Assembly: GCF_040954645.1 (NCBI RefSeq)
Contig: NC_092809.1
Span: 80,379,435 to 80,443,434, forward strand
Direction of reading: 5' to 3'
Origin: Diabrotica undecimpunctata
Lineage: Eukaryota; Arthropoda; Insecta; Coleoptera; Chrysomelidae
DNA: 64,000 bases
Shown here: positions 25,103 through 38,755 of the stretch, one piece after another
Position numbering within the stretch: position 1 is the first letter of the stretch
Layout of the letters: every line of letters begins with the position of its first letter
Program-made: the position numbers and the translations under genes
The notes under the pieces: model-generated
What the model saw: the letters and a program-made list of their open reading frames with translations, nothing else
What the model was told of the DNA's origin: nothing
Database searches by the model: none

Positions 25103-26761
25103 GTAAAGAAATAAAATTATAAATAATTCTCTCCTGCTAATAACCTTAGGAGTTAATGCGGTTAATTAAAACAAAATGCTAGTAATAGTTCAAGGAAATA
25201 CGCAAAAAAGTACACTGTTTGTGACTCTGGCCCCTCCAGGCAAACAGTTGTTTTGAGTTATATGGACCTTTATAACAATAACCTATATGTTTTCTGTATT
25301 TTGTTCTGTCGATTTTTTGGACTTTATTAGATATTAACAAATTAAGGTCAAAAAACAGTAAATTTTCGCATTTTTGTCTACCGGTAAAAAGTGAAGCACT
25401 CGAAACAAATTTGAGAGTAATAATCTTATAAGTCATATAAAAATCTTCAAAATGGCATTTTCTTATTTGTTGGTAAGACAGTTGCAAAATAAGACAGAAA
25501 TTTCAGTTTTTTTAATCTGTTTTTCTATTATTGAAAGCCCTGTTGTGTTCTGCTATAGGTCTGTTAAAGGTTCTACCGGTTTGACCGATGTAAGTTTTTG
25601 GGCAGTCACATGTAAGTTTTAGACTGGGGAAATAAGATTTGTCTCAGGACTGTGACTAATCCAGATATCTGACAATTATTTTAGTTATTATAGGCCTATA
25701 TAAAGAGAACCTATATGGTTTCCCCATAAATTTCGGCGTCTTTCTTAATTATTAACAATTCAGTCGAAAAAATGCCATTTTTCGATTTTTTGCTTACCTT
25801 TGCAAAGCTTAATATTTAGAGTAAAATTTTTTTACTTTTAAAACATAAAAAAGATGTAAAATGGCGATTTTTAAAAGTTGTAAAATTAATTTTTTGCTTC
25901 AAAACCTGCAAAATAATGCAAAAACGTTATTTGTTTATAACTATTGGAAAAATCAACCTAGGCATATGTTATTCCGCCCAAAGTTGGATATTGTGGTCTT
26001 TAATGAACCCTCAAAAATTTCGGATCTGTCCATTAATTAGTTTAAAAGTTATTCTATCTGTTTATCCCAGAGACCTTTTTTGCAGACACATGAGTCAGAA
26101 AGTAATGAAGATACAGTAATTCTACTCATACCAAATGAAAGTTTAAGAGGTAAACTATCAATATACACAAAAAAAAAGAATTTTTTTCAACGCAAAATCC
26201 TTTGTAAAATAACGGTTACTTTTGATTTATGAACATTCAGAATAACTTTTAAACCATTGCTAGAAGACAAGTCTTGTTTTATCTTCGAAAAGCTGACATT
26301 TTTACACGAATTCAAAAAAAAATTGTTCTACGATAATTTGAGATAAAGTTAGTTTTGTTTTAAATTCACAGCTACTTCAAAAAATCAAAACGCATCTTCA
26401 AACTGTTACTATTGTTTATATCTCCGGATCTACTTAATGGATTTTAATCTTCTTTTTTTTAATTTGTATGTACTCTTTCCGTACATTATTAGTTAATTAT
26501 TTCGTAATACATATTTGTAAATTAAATGTGAGTACTATTGAGTATTAGTTATTATTGGTTGAAAAATTAAGCATTTTCTTGTCTCAAGTTTAAATTTTAA
26601 TCTTTATAAAGATTAAAACTTGGAACAAGAAAATGATCAATGCTTCAGCCAAAAATACCTAATACTTGGCAGTACCTTCTCAAATTTACTATTGGCTCTA
26701 GAAATTTACCTTTTCTCCACCCAACTCCACTTTTTTTATGAGGGAAAAATGAAATTATAAT

Positions 26762-27100
26762 TTATTACTCTTCTCTACTTTTATTTGTTCGTTACCGTAT
26801 ATACTTCTTCCATATCAAAATCAATATCTACATTTTCTAAATCTGAAGTATCTTCCAAATTTTCTTCAAATTTTTCCACTACATCCCAATTCTCGCATGT
26901 TTCTTCTGTACAATCAGTGCATAAATTTGAGCAATATAAACCAAATTTTTTATGTTAATTTCACGCATTCTGTTTTGCAAGAATATGTTATTTTTTTTTT
27001 GTAAAAAATCGGGTATAAGTGGGTCTAATGATTTTAATGAAGTGTCGTTTGCAAAATTAAATGCTAAATTGAAGTATTCTAACCACGATTTTAATTAGAA
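26762..27100 (-). pseudogene. Unassigned minus-strand coding relic with a Cys-rich, acidic C-terminus
   Basis: The minus strand reads KFGLYCSNLCTDCTEETCEN, WDVVEKFEENLEDTSDLENV and DIDFDMEEVYTVTNK before a stop near 26790. Upstream (about 27080-27000) is SWLEYFNLAFNFANDTSLKS, separated by a poly-A frame problem. The Cys spacing (C..C..C..C within 16 residues) and the acidic tail look like a transposon-encoded protein C-terminus. I do not recognise the family. Confidence 0.35.
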
Positions 27101-27564
27101 GTAAGTTTTATATTTGTGCTTTCATAGTGCTCCTTCTGTAGGTGGTAAAATTACACTTTGATTTTAAAGATTTTCGTTTAAATAATTTTTGTTCAATCGG
27201 TAGAGAAACACTGGCCACGTTGTGTTTCATGGTTTGACCTCTAAAAAAACTTGAACGTGGCCCCTGGCAGATGTTCCAAAATAACGAATATCCCTACTCT
27301 AACGTGATCAAATCATGCATATACTTTCTCTCCATTCATTCATATACCTATTATATTAAACGCTTTAGTTAACTTCAATTTTAGTATTTTCAAATAATCA
27401 TTTATTTTAGTTACAGTATTTGTAAATACTACAATTATACAAAAAATATTTCGTAAGTATTTTTTTCATAATATTGAATTATATTATAAGTGTTAATTAA
27501 GAATTATATATCAAGTAATAGGCTCATTTAATATGTAATATAAATATAAATAGGTAAATCCAAG

Positions 27565-28770
27565 ATGGCGGAAAGGAAAAATGTGCCGTCACCTCTCTAT
27601 GTAGTAAAAGAGGTAGATTTTGAAGAGAATACATTTAAATGTTGTCAAACTAAGCCTAATAAAATACTCGTTTGTATAGTATGTGGAAATACTTATCACA
27701 TCTCATGGGCTGTGAAAAACAAAGTGAAAGGCTGTTAGCTGAAAAAGATGATAAGTACAATTTATTATTAAATAACAATAATCTATTAAAATCAAATAAT
27801 GAACACTTGCTAGAAAAACTAAATTTATTGAAATCAGAAATAACCAGAACCAGAATCTCACAAAAACCTCAAATGCTCAATCCCCTAAATGCTCAATCTT
27901 TGACAAATAAGTTACTCAAACTTGAAGTCTTAACTTTGCAGGAAACACCAGATATAATTTGTCTATCAGAACATTTTTGTACTGAAGAAAACATCCAATT
28001 TATGACCCTGAATGGATACAACATCGCCTCTTATTTTTGTCGAAAGTTCCATATCCATGGAGGATCCATCATCTACATCAAAACTGATACTAAATTCAAA
28101 ACATTAGATGTCTCTAGCTTTAGTGAAGAAATGGTGTGTGAGTGCTGTGCGATTTCTCTGTTTGTAGCCAATAGGAAAATTTGTGTTATTAGTGTTTATC
28201 GTTCGCCATTAGGAGAAGTTCAGAGTTTTCTGTGTAAATTACATAATATATTGGAGCTATGCAGTAAGTCATATCATGATATTTATATTTGTGGGGATCT
28301 AAACATTGATTATCTTGTCATGTCTAATAATAAGCAATCTTTTAACGAGTTTTTAGTAAGTTATAATCTGAGAGTCACATCTGAGGCTCCTACAAGAGTT
28401 TTCGTAGATAAAGTGGGTAAAACATCATCTACAAAATTGGACTACATATTGACAAATATCGAACCACATCTTTATAAATCAAATGTGTTCGAGAGGCACT
28501 TCAGTGACCATAAAGTATTTTCACTTAGTGTAAATTTGCAAGCCAATAAAGTATCGAAAAAAGATAAAAAAACCCATCAGTTACAGGGATATGTCAGATG
28601 AAAATATGCTGATGTTTAAAGCAGGGATTTCTTCTACAGTTTTTGATGAAGTTTATTCGGAATTGAATGCTGAATATGCCACAAATTCATCTGTTAGCAT
28701 TTTAGATTACAATCTAAATTTATATTGTCCAATAAAAACACGGTATAAAGCACACAAAACAAATAAGGCT
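27565..28770 (+). pseudogene. LINE ORF1 remnant fused to apurinic endonuclease domain of ORF2
   Basis: MAERKNVPSPLYVVKEVDFE from 27565 leads to a zinc-finger-like LVCIVCGNTYHIS (ORF1). A frame change near 27690 is followed by a coiled coil (AEKDDKYNLLLNNNNLLKSN) that normally belongs to ORF1. This runs without a stop into LNPLNAQSLTNKLLKLEVL and PDIICLSEHFC, the start of the endonuclease. Later motifs include ICGDLNIDYL and RHFSDHKVF (catalytic SDH). ORF1 and ORF2 thus appear joined by an internal deletion. The endonuclease would nick target DNA for target-primed reverse transcription. Confidence 0.75.
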
Positions 28771-29532
28771 ATAGTCGACACGTAATTTCGTGAGAAAATT
28801 TATAGGAACCAGAGGAGTAAAATACTAGTAAAATGGCAACACTGTTAGAGTTACCACTACTTTATTGAACAGTAGCGTAGATATCTAATTTTTAATTAAA
28901 TAAAAGTTTTTATTTTTATTTAATGTTATTTAAGAAAAAGTTTCATTTTCTATAAAGTTTAAATAAATATCTAGGAAGTGATAACACTAATCGACTCGGC
29001 TAAATAGAACTTATTGTAAAATAACAATACCTATAAAAAATTGTTAATAAAAGTAATTATCACATACAATTAAACAAATTTTTTATGTACAAGTATTTTT
29101 ATACAAACGTTTTAATAACACAACTGCTCATAAGTTTTAAAACTTATGATCACATTTTATCCCTGATAACTTAGTTATTGTAATAAAAAAAAATAGAGAA
29201 TTCATTTTTTAAATTATATACAGGGTATTCTATTAACAACTTTGGTTTGACACCGTGTGAGAGAAGACTTAGTACCTCAATAATTTAAAAATGGGTAAGA
29301 GGTCTAAAACTTTTATGAGCATCTTTTTTTATATATCTAGCAGGTATTTTATAATAACCTAACATGTACTTTGATTATTTTAAATTAAATTATGTTGTAT
29401 GTTTTTGTTCTATCATGAAGTGTATTTGTACTCTATGTTCAAAGATATATATAAGCAAAACGAGAATTTGTACAATTACAATAAAAATAAAGGTTTCAAC
29501 TAACACCTAGTTGGAAATAAGAACTTACTAAT

Positions 29533-30830
29533 CTACTCAGAATCACTGTTATCACTAGTATCAGTTGTATCTTCTATATTTATAGTTAATTTGGTTGATG
29601 CTGGTAAATATTTAACATGGTCATTTTCCACTGCGATTACATGTTTGATTACACTTTTCCCGTTGGTTGCTGTGATCTTTGTGACTTCTCTTCTAATTAA
29701 CTGGAGAGCAGTAGACAAAAATTTAGAAGCCACGTTTCTTCTTCTTCTATTTCCTTTAAGTTGTGTCCATATTAACTCTATTGTGTTCAATTTACAATAG
29801 TAAGGAGGAAGTACTATTGTAAATTGTAATACTGGGCATACCAAGCACGGTATGCCCATTACTGCGAGTACAGTAAACGGTACAGTGCGGTAAACAACCT
29901 CCAACAATTGCTTTTTACTATATGATGCCTCAAAGTACAAATCTTTCTCAAATAAAAATTCTTGAATTTGTAATTTGTTTCAAGTAATATTTGGAATTTT
30001 CTCATGAATCTTGAATAATATGATACGTTGTCCATGATAATCAAACTATATTTAGGTAATCTCGGAAGAAGAGGTTCTTCAAATCATGATTCAAAAATTA
30101 AACTTTCCATATCCTCATGATAACCTAGAGACGCGTCTTTAATATTTATTTGCAGATATTAATAATACATCATCGATTAATCTATTTTCTCCACCGCAGT
30201 GTAAAATTATAATTCTCTGTCCTGTCATGAGTATCACACTAGGTCTCATATAAATAAACAACATTTCGTTTCATTTTTTGATACTAAGTTATCTATCTGA
30301 TAGAAATGTTTCTTAAAGAAATAATTATTCTAATACTTTCCATTATGGCGCTTGTCTATAGTTTTTTACTTAAAATTATGGGTTTTAAGAAATCATCAAA
30401 TTGTTGTTGCTGAATATAAGAGAATAATCCTTTCAAACCAGTTCACTTCGAATGCTTTCAATAGTTGAAAAAATATTAGCCGCATCCATTTTGTATATTG
30501 TTCTAATTATAGGTTCCTTTAGGTGCGGTTTTATTTGTGTGAATTTGCACAATCCTTTCTCCTCTGTCTAGAAGAAGATGTTTCTCCTATAGTCTTGTAG
30601 CAGATTGCTTTGGACACTCTGATAAACATGTTTCTACAATTGCTTCTGATTTAGACAATTTAGAACACAATTCTTCATAAAAATGTTTCAGCATATGTTT
30701 GGATGGTATCATCAGAGAGGTATTGAAAATGTCGCTTACATTTTACTACACGGCTTTGTAAAAATATTCCAATTGATTAGAAGGTTCCGCTGACTCTTCA
30801 GCTGCAGAATTATTATCACACCACGGGTGC
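29533..30830 (-). pseudogene. IS630/Tc1-type DDE transposase relic
   Basis: Right to left the minus strand encodes VVYLYET (normally YLDET, catalytic Asp lost) near 30270, a GYHEDME-type block near 30110, IIMDNVSYYS at about 30035 (second catalytic Asp) and VLPPYYCKLNTIELIWTQLK at about 29810-29750, which holds the final acidic residue. The C-terminal tail IEDTTDTSDNSDSE ends at 29533. Multiple stops and shifts are present. The N-terminal DNA-binding half (30400-30830) is barely readable. Confidence 0.75.
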
Positions 30831-30987
30831 CACATTTCAAAAGTATTTTCGTAAAATTATAAAGTTTACTGTTCTTTTACATATTTTTACGTACTTCCGT
30901 TCTTTGTGAGTTTTATAAAAACTAACTTCTGTTTTTTTTTTCAAAAAAACCATTAATCGTTTACATCTATGGTTCCTGAGTTGAACA

Positions 30988-32540
<1,553 letters not shown>

Positions 32541-32906
32541 AAATAAAGTTTAAAATAACATAAAATATTATACCTACCTACCCAAGTGTAAACCACTGGA
32601 CGGTCGAAATTTATTGGGGTAAACTACTTTATGGTTTCGGTTGCTCAGGCAAAAATTGTTATCTTACACAAAGAATGCATCGATGATAACTTTATCTGAG
32701 CGACTGTACATATTTTACCAGGCTCATCTAAATGTAAATATCGATGAGAATATTAAAACTTTGTATTATTATACATCTCAGTTATTGATAATTTTGCAGT
32801 TAATAACTACTCCTGGTAGAGTACTTTTATTTTAATTTTTATTGCCTGCTTTTATTACAAATAAATATATTTGTACACAGTCTCACCGAAATACGAGGCG
32901 ACTATA

Positions 32907-34868
32907 CATGGGTAACAAATGAGGTAAGACACGCTAGTGAAAAACTAAAAAATCTACACTGGATAGCAAAAAATATAGGGAGTCTCGAGTCTCAAGATAC
33001 CTATAAACAGGCAAAAAAAGAATATAATTCTCTATTAATAAATACTAAAAAAAACTTTCATAGTGACTTAATTAATCAATCTTACAATATACCAAAAACA
33101 ATTTGGAATTTAGTAAACAGTGAAATTGGTAGGCAAAAGAACAGGTCTGATATTATTCTACATTATGATAATAAAATTATTACCAAGTCTTGTGATATTG
33201 CTAATTCGTTTGCCTCATATTTTGCTACAATTACAGAATACAATCTTCAAACTCATTTTGGCACATCGTTACCTTCTTCTTGTACTACCTCAAAAATGTG
33301 TAACAAAACATTTACCCGTAACTCCAATTGAAATAAAAAATACAATCGATCAACTAAAAAATAAGCCTAGTGCTGGTATTGATAACATATCTGTAAAAAT
33401 AATAAAACTGATAAGTGATCTTATATCGATTCCTTTAACCCATTTAGTTAATCTCTCAATAACAACCAGCCAATTTCCATCCATATTTAAAATGGCAAAA
33501 GTTATTCCAATCTTCAAAAAGAATGACCCTCATGATATTTCAAATTATAGACCAGTATATGTCCTTAGCATCATTTCAAAAGTAATAGAGAAGGTTGTAT
33601 ACAACAGAATATTAAATTTTATAGATGAATACAATTTATTAACTCCAACCCAACACGGCTTTAGATCAAAAAAGTCAACACTCACGGCTGCATGCAGTTT
33701 GTTTGAGCGTATTTATGATGAATTGGATAGTAGAAACCACGTAGCAGGACTATTTTTTGATCTATCACGTGCTTTTGACTGCTTAGACATAACATTTATT
33801 CGCAATATATTATATAACGTTGGTTTTAGAGGGATATTTCTAGAATGGATAATAAATTTCTTAAGTGACAGGAAGAGTGTTGTAAAGATGAAAGAATCAA
33901 GCTCAGAACCATACACGACAAATAAAGGAGTACCACAGGGATCCGTTTTGGGACCACTATTATTCCTAATTTTTATTAATGACCTACCAGATCACATAAG
34001 GGCACTTATAATATCAATGTTTGCTGATGACACCTTGTTAATAGTCTCTGCACGTACACTCGAGGAATTAAAAAAGACGATGAAAATTGTTGTTGACTGC
34101 TTTATACGCTGGTGTAATACCAACAGACTAATATTAAACATTGACGAGACGCAAATTATTTATTTTCATTCATACAACTCATCTAAATATGACTATATCT
34201 TAACCATCCATGATAGAAACAATATGTTATCTTCCACTCACTCCGCAAAGTTTCTGGGTGTATTCATTGATTGTAATCTCAAATGGTCAGAGCAAGTGAA
34301 TTCAGTGAACATGAAATTGAATAAAGCTTTTTATGCTATATCGAATATGCTATATAGAATTAAAAACACACTACCCATCTCGGCATTAATGAACGTTTAT
34401 TATAGCCTTGCTTACAGCCACATGTGCTATAATGTAATTTTGTGGGGGAACTCAGTAGATAGTAAGAAAGTGTTCATTAACCAAAAAAAAATTATCCGTA
34501 AAATTTTTAATTTGGATTATCAACAGTCTTGTAAACCAGGTTTTATTAAACATCAAATTTTAACTTTCTACTGCCTATATATCTATAAATGTTTACTTTA
34601 TGTCAAAGAGGAAATCAATACATTTCCAGTAAATTCAGACAATCACTATTACAATACAAGAAATGCTGAATCTTTACGAGTTCCTAAACACAGAACAACC
34701 AAATTTCAAAATGGCTTCAGATATATGGGACTGACCTTATACAATCATTTGCCAAAAACTGTGAAAGAAGTACCACTTATCTCTAAATTTAAAAGAAATG
34801 TTAAAGATTTACTCTTAAGAAAAGCATATTATTCTATAAATGAATATCTTGAGGACAAACTGCAGTAG
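32907..34868 (+). pseudogene. CR1/Daphne-like reverse transcriptase (ORF2, 3' part)
   Basis: The resumed frame begins TWVTNEVRHASEKLKNLHWI and shifts frame once near 33270. A long open frame then carries the RT motifs: KPSAGIDNISVKIIK, DLSRAFDCLD (first catalytic Asp), GVPQGSVLGPLLFLIFINDL, SMFADDTLLIV (intact catalytic pair) and SAKFLGVFIDCNLKW. The C-terminus YYNTRNAESLRVPK...FQNGFRYMGLTLYN ends at 34868. Over 500 codons are free of stops, so this is the best-preserved RT in the window. The Met at 33120 is not the true start. Confidence 0.85.
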
Positions 34869-35038
34869 CTTCATATTTTACTTGTAAAAATGTTATTTTA
34901 TATATTTTATGTTTTGTCAATTTTTTTTACACTGTGAATATTGTATTATACACAGTAATGTTTTTTATACTAAATTCTGTAGTGACGTATCCTATACATT
35001 TATTTTGAATTTCTTAAAGGAACAATAAAGATGACTAT

Positions 35039-35040
<2 letters not shown>

Positions 35041-35108
<68 letters not shown>

Positions 35109-35130
35109 TATATATATATTATATATATAG
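35041..35130. repeat. (AT)n tract at the LINE 3' end
   Basis: AT units with two small interruptions (ATAATAT, TATTATA), directly following the LINE tail GACTATGACTATATAT. It may be the replication-expanded 3' tail of that LINE. Confidence 0.9.
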
Positions 35131-35139
35131 TAAACTCTT

Positions 35140-35460
35140 AAATATTGGGGAAATCTGCAAGAAAGACTCTAATGAGTATCAATTGTTTCGCCGAACGTTT
35201 TCGCCAATGAGAATTAATTTGGCTTCTTCAGGGCTGAAAGAGAATAAATTATAATTAGCTACCATATATTATCTATTAAAACATTATTGATCTTACCGTA
35301 ACTTAGAATTGTAGAGTTAGAATATTAAAATACTTTGCTAGTAACATAGTGGTGTTTTTTGTTACTATGTGCAAAAAAAGTTTTTTTAAGGTTTGAAATG
35401 TATGGTAGCTTTGAACTTAACACGCAAAGGTTTACCCAAGGTTAATCGAAAAACCCAATG
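35140..35460 (-). repeat. Penelope-type terminal motif and unassigned spacer
   Basis: On the minus strand CCTGAAGAAGCCAAATTAAT, then CTCATTGGCGAAAACGTTCG (about 35233-35186), has a stem AGCCAA/TTGGC between CTGAAGA and GAAA, a degenerate hammerhead-like arrangement common at Penelope termini. The rest of this stretch is unassigned. Confidence 0.45.
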
Positions 35461-35471
35461 TAACTACATTT

Positions 35472-36332
35472 TTATAGTTTTTGGGTTATCTCTTTTGCGA
35501 CTATGGAGATACCAGTCAGTTCTGTCTGAACTACGCTAGCATTTTTGCCCATACCCCACTTTATTCTTAGGTTCAGTGATCTGGAGTATATCCCGCGTCC
35601 TGAGCCTTCTTTAATTTTGGAGCCATCGGTGTATATGCAATAAGCATTTGTCACGTTTGTCTCCATATACTGTCTTGTTTCAATTTTGTAGGGTTTGTTA
35701 AAGACAAACTTTGGTTCAATTGAGTCGCAGCCTACCTGTAGCAGTGGTAACGCATCCAGCTCTCCCCACTAGAAACGAGTTCTCAATTGTCCCATTCCTA
35801 CATCAAGGTTTGCACCAGCTGAGCGCAGTCGCATCATTGTCACTAGCGCCACCTCTTTGACATATATATCTAGAGAAGTGATGCCAATGATCAACTCCAT
35901 TGCAGCAGTTGGTGTTGTTTTCATGGCACCTTTTATATTTATGCAAGCCATCCGCTGAATATGGTTTAGTTTGTTAATCGCTGTTGTCTGTAGCACTTTT
36001 GGTACTCAAGCAATAGCTCCGTAAGTTAGCATTGGCCTAATGACAGCGGTGTAGACCCAGGCGATCACCCTGGGCGTGAGGCACCAGGAGCGTCCGACCG
36101 TTCGTCGACACTGCTCAGAGGCAATATATGCTCTTTTAGCTCTACCATCTAAGTGTGAGTTCCATGTTAACTTCCTGTCAAGGGTAATACCAAAGTACTT
36201 CACCTCGTCAGAAAAATTTAGACTGCAGTTTAGAATCCTTGGGTGTATTAAGCCCGTGATTCTTCTTTTCCTGGTAAAGAGGACCATCTCTGTTTCCTTA
36301 GGATTTATAGCTAATAAGTGTTCCTGCACCAT
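35472..36332 (-). pseudogene. LOA-like ORF2: post-RT region and RNase H
   Basis: 36332-36006 encodes LLAINPKETEMVLFTRKRRI, EVKYFGITLDRKLTWNSHL and RPMLTYGAIA, the block after the RT palm. 35996-35769 continues with LQTTAINKLNHIQRMACINI and TTPTAAMELIIGITSLDIYV. 35666-35472 carries AYCIYTDGSKIKEGSGRGIY (RNase H first Asp) and VQTELTGISIVAKEI (the Glu motif). The end of RNase H is missing. A stop (GGTACTCAAG context) separates the first two pieces near 36003. Confidence 0.8.
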
Positions 36333-37433
36333 GTTTCTATTAGTCGGAGAGCAACTTGTGATCTCTCACATAGTGTGTTCTCAAACTTACCGCTTTGCAG
36401 GACAACAATATCGTCTGCATAGGCTATTGTGTAGAAACCGTTGCTGCTGAATTGGTCAACCAGGGTATCTAGAACTATGTTCCAGAGTAGTGGTGATAGC
36501 ACCCCTCCCTGTGGACACCCCCTCGTAACCATGCCTCTAACAGAAACGTCTTCTACATTTATGCTTATTGCTCTATTAGAGAGCATACTGAATATCCATT
36601 CGCTTATGGCCAGGGGAACATTCCTGACGTTGAGCTGTTGGGTGATAGTTGGAAATGTGGTTTTATCAAACGCTCCCTCAATGTCTATGAATATACCTAG
36701 GGTGGATTCTTTATTATCCAGCGATCTTTCAATTCTTCCCACTACATGATGCAGTGCAGAATCTGTAGATCTTCCCGAAGTATATGCATGTTGATTTGGG
36801 TGAAGTGGGTTATGGACCAGAACTTCATCCCTTATGTACCTCTCGCATAGCCTTTCCATCGTTTTCAACAGAAAGGATGTTAGGCTAATTGGTCGGAAAG
36901 CCTTTGGTAGGGTGTAGTCCATCCTACCTGGTTTTGGTATGAAGACCACACGTACCTCTCTCCACTTCCTAGGAATATATCTCAGAACCAAAGAGGCTCT
37001 GAATATTTCCACGAGGTGCGGCAGAAGGATATCCAGTCCCCACCGTAGTAGGGCTGGATATATGCCGTCAGGCCCTGGTGATTTGAAAGGGGTGAAGCAC
37101 AATATGGCCCATTTTACCTTTTCCTCATTAATCATTGTTCTGACGAGATGCCAGTCGTTTATTGAGGGTATGATTGCTTCTTCCATCCGGTTTGGTGCTG
37201 TTGAGACACTAGAACCGGGAAAGTGTGTTTTCATCAGGACCTCAGCACTTTCGCGAAGGTTGGAAGTTTTGTTCCCATCTTCCTTCATTAGTATGCCGAC
37301 GTGCCGATCTGGGTCCTTTGAGAGCGCTTTTTGTAGCCTGGAAGCCTGCGGGAAATCTTCGATTTCCTCACAGAAGGTTCTCCAAGCAGCTCTTTGTCTG
37401 CAGACTTTTTTAAACTCTTTGAGATTTGATTGA
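36311..37433 (-). pseudogene. LOA-like reverse transcriptase
   Basis: A 325-codon open frame (37288-36311) carries FKSPGPDGIYPALLRWGLD, WREVRVVFIPKPGRMDYT, FRPISLTSFLLKTMERLCE, HPNQHAYTSGRSTDSALHHV, GIFIDIEGAFDKTTFPTI, VTRGCPQGGVLSPLLWNIVL and TIAYADDIVVLQ. All core palm motifs, including YADD, are intact, although the flanking parts of the ORF are shifted. Confidence 0.88.
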
Positions 37434-38420
37434 TAAGAATCCCAATCCTCTTTGAGTTTGGTGCGTTTCTGCTATCTTTCTAAGGTGTTCCAATTCAGTG
37501 CACCCCCAAGAGTTGGTTTTGCGACTTTCCTGGACCATCCTTATTGGACAGGATTTTTTATAAGCATAGCTTATTTTGTTTTGGATAGATACCGTATACC
37601 TTTCCAATTCTGTATTAGTTCCTGGAGTTGAAGCCTTTTCATTCCGCAGAGCATCTTCTAAGAGTCGGTTGTAGAGTTCTACATCCGTCCTCCTAGGGTC
37701 GCGCGATTTGATAAGGCTTTTTTCCAGACTAATATTATAGGTTAGCCAGCGGTGGTCAGACATAGAAATATCCTCCGATACCTGCCTTTATTCGATATTT
37801 CAGCTGTTGCCAGCGTGATATCTATGACTGTTTGGCTACGAACATTAATAAAGGTAGGTTCGGTGCCCTTATTTAAGATATACAAATCTTTTATAATAAT
37901 ATAGTCATAAAGAGACTTACCTCGAGCGTTGTTATCTCTGCTACCCCAACCTAAGTGGTGAGAGTTCGAATCGCAGCCGATAATAAGTTCTACCTTCTGA
38001 CTGAGACAATGGTCTACCAGATCTTCCATTTCCCTTGTTGGTGGTAGGGTGGCTGCATCTGAGGGTAGGTAGACTGATGCTAGTATCAACTCTCTATTTT
38101 TGCCCTTTCCCCATGGGCACTTCACTTTAACCGCAGTTACGTCTGAGGTGCAAAACTGCGCCATGGGGGAGGCTTTGATTTTTTTGGGAACATTATATTG
38201 CTGTTCTCGGTTGTTGATTGCTTGGTAAGCTGAAAATTTGACAGTTTAGGCTGCTAAGTGCAGTTATTTTGGTCTTATTTATCCAAGGTTCTTGCATTAG
38301 TGCTATTGCATCCTCCGTTACATCCAGGCGGCGACATTGTGTCGCCGTTGCCACACTTTTTGTGTTGGAGGTTGCATTGAATAATAGTAACCTTATTTTT
38401 TTCGACCTCCTTGTCCATGG
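37410..38420 (-). pseudogene. LOA-like apurinic endonuclease domain
   Basis: Starting near 38420 the minus strand reads ATQCRRLDVTEDAIALMQEP followed by WINKTKI, then after a break MAQFCTSDVTAVKVKCPWGK, ELILASVYLPSDAATLPPTR, ELIIGCDSNSHHLGWGSRDN and GTEPTFINVRSQTVIDITLA. After another shift it reads MSDHRWLTYNI (the SDH motif). These are the QEPW, DxNSHH and SDHR signatures of LINE endonucleases. Confidence 0.82.
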
Positions 38421-38755
38421 CTTAGGTATCGTTTCGGTTCTTTTTAGGTGTCCATTTCCTCTTCGATTAAGTAGGGGGCAGCCTCAGTTGTTTCGGAATC
38501 TCCTCCGCAGAGTTCGTCGACCACAATTCAATTTTGTGTTTGTTTTGTTTTTAATTAAATTGTGTTTGTACTTATATTTAATTGTTAAAATAAATTATAC
38601 AACTAAATGTTACATGTAAAATATAGCTGCAACCCACATTGTATCCACAAACCATTACTAGATGTTATTAAAAAAAATCAGACTGCCGTTAACCTCAATC
38701 AAGTTAGATATAAATAACAAACAACTACTAAATTGTATTTTACCATATTTTAAAT

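Larger units (their letters stand above)
35440..38540 (-). mobile_element. LOA/R1-like non-LTR retrotransposon, 5'-truncated, minus strand
   Basis: Minus-strand order is endonuclease (38420-37410), reverse transcriptase (37433-36311), post-RT block (36332-35769) and RNase H (35666-35472). The presence of RNase H and the RT motif GCPQGGVLSPLLWN point to the LOA/R1/I group. ORF2 is broken into at least six pieces by shifts and stops. Similarity ends near 38540 with no ORF1, so the copy is truncated at its 5' end. Confidence 0.82.

Noticed and set aside
33120..33300. Met at 33120 as start of a 582-codon gene
   Set aside because: The first 60 residues are out of frame relative to the conserved LINE sequence. 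The true coding continues from 32907 in another frame and shifts near 33270.
36076..37433. Several plus-strand ORFs of 100-160 codons
   Set aside because: They are antisense to the well-supported LOA-like RT and show no known motifs.
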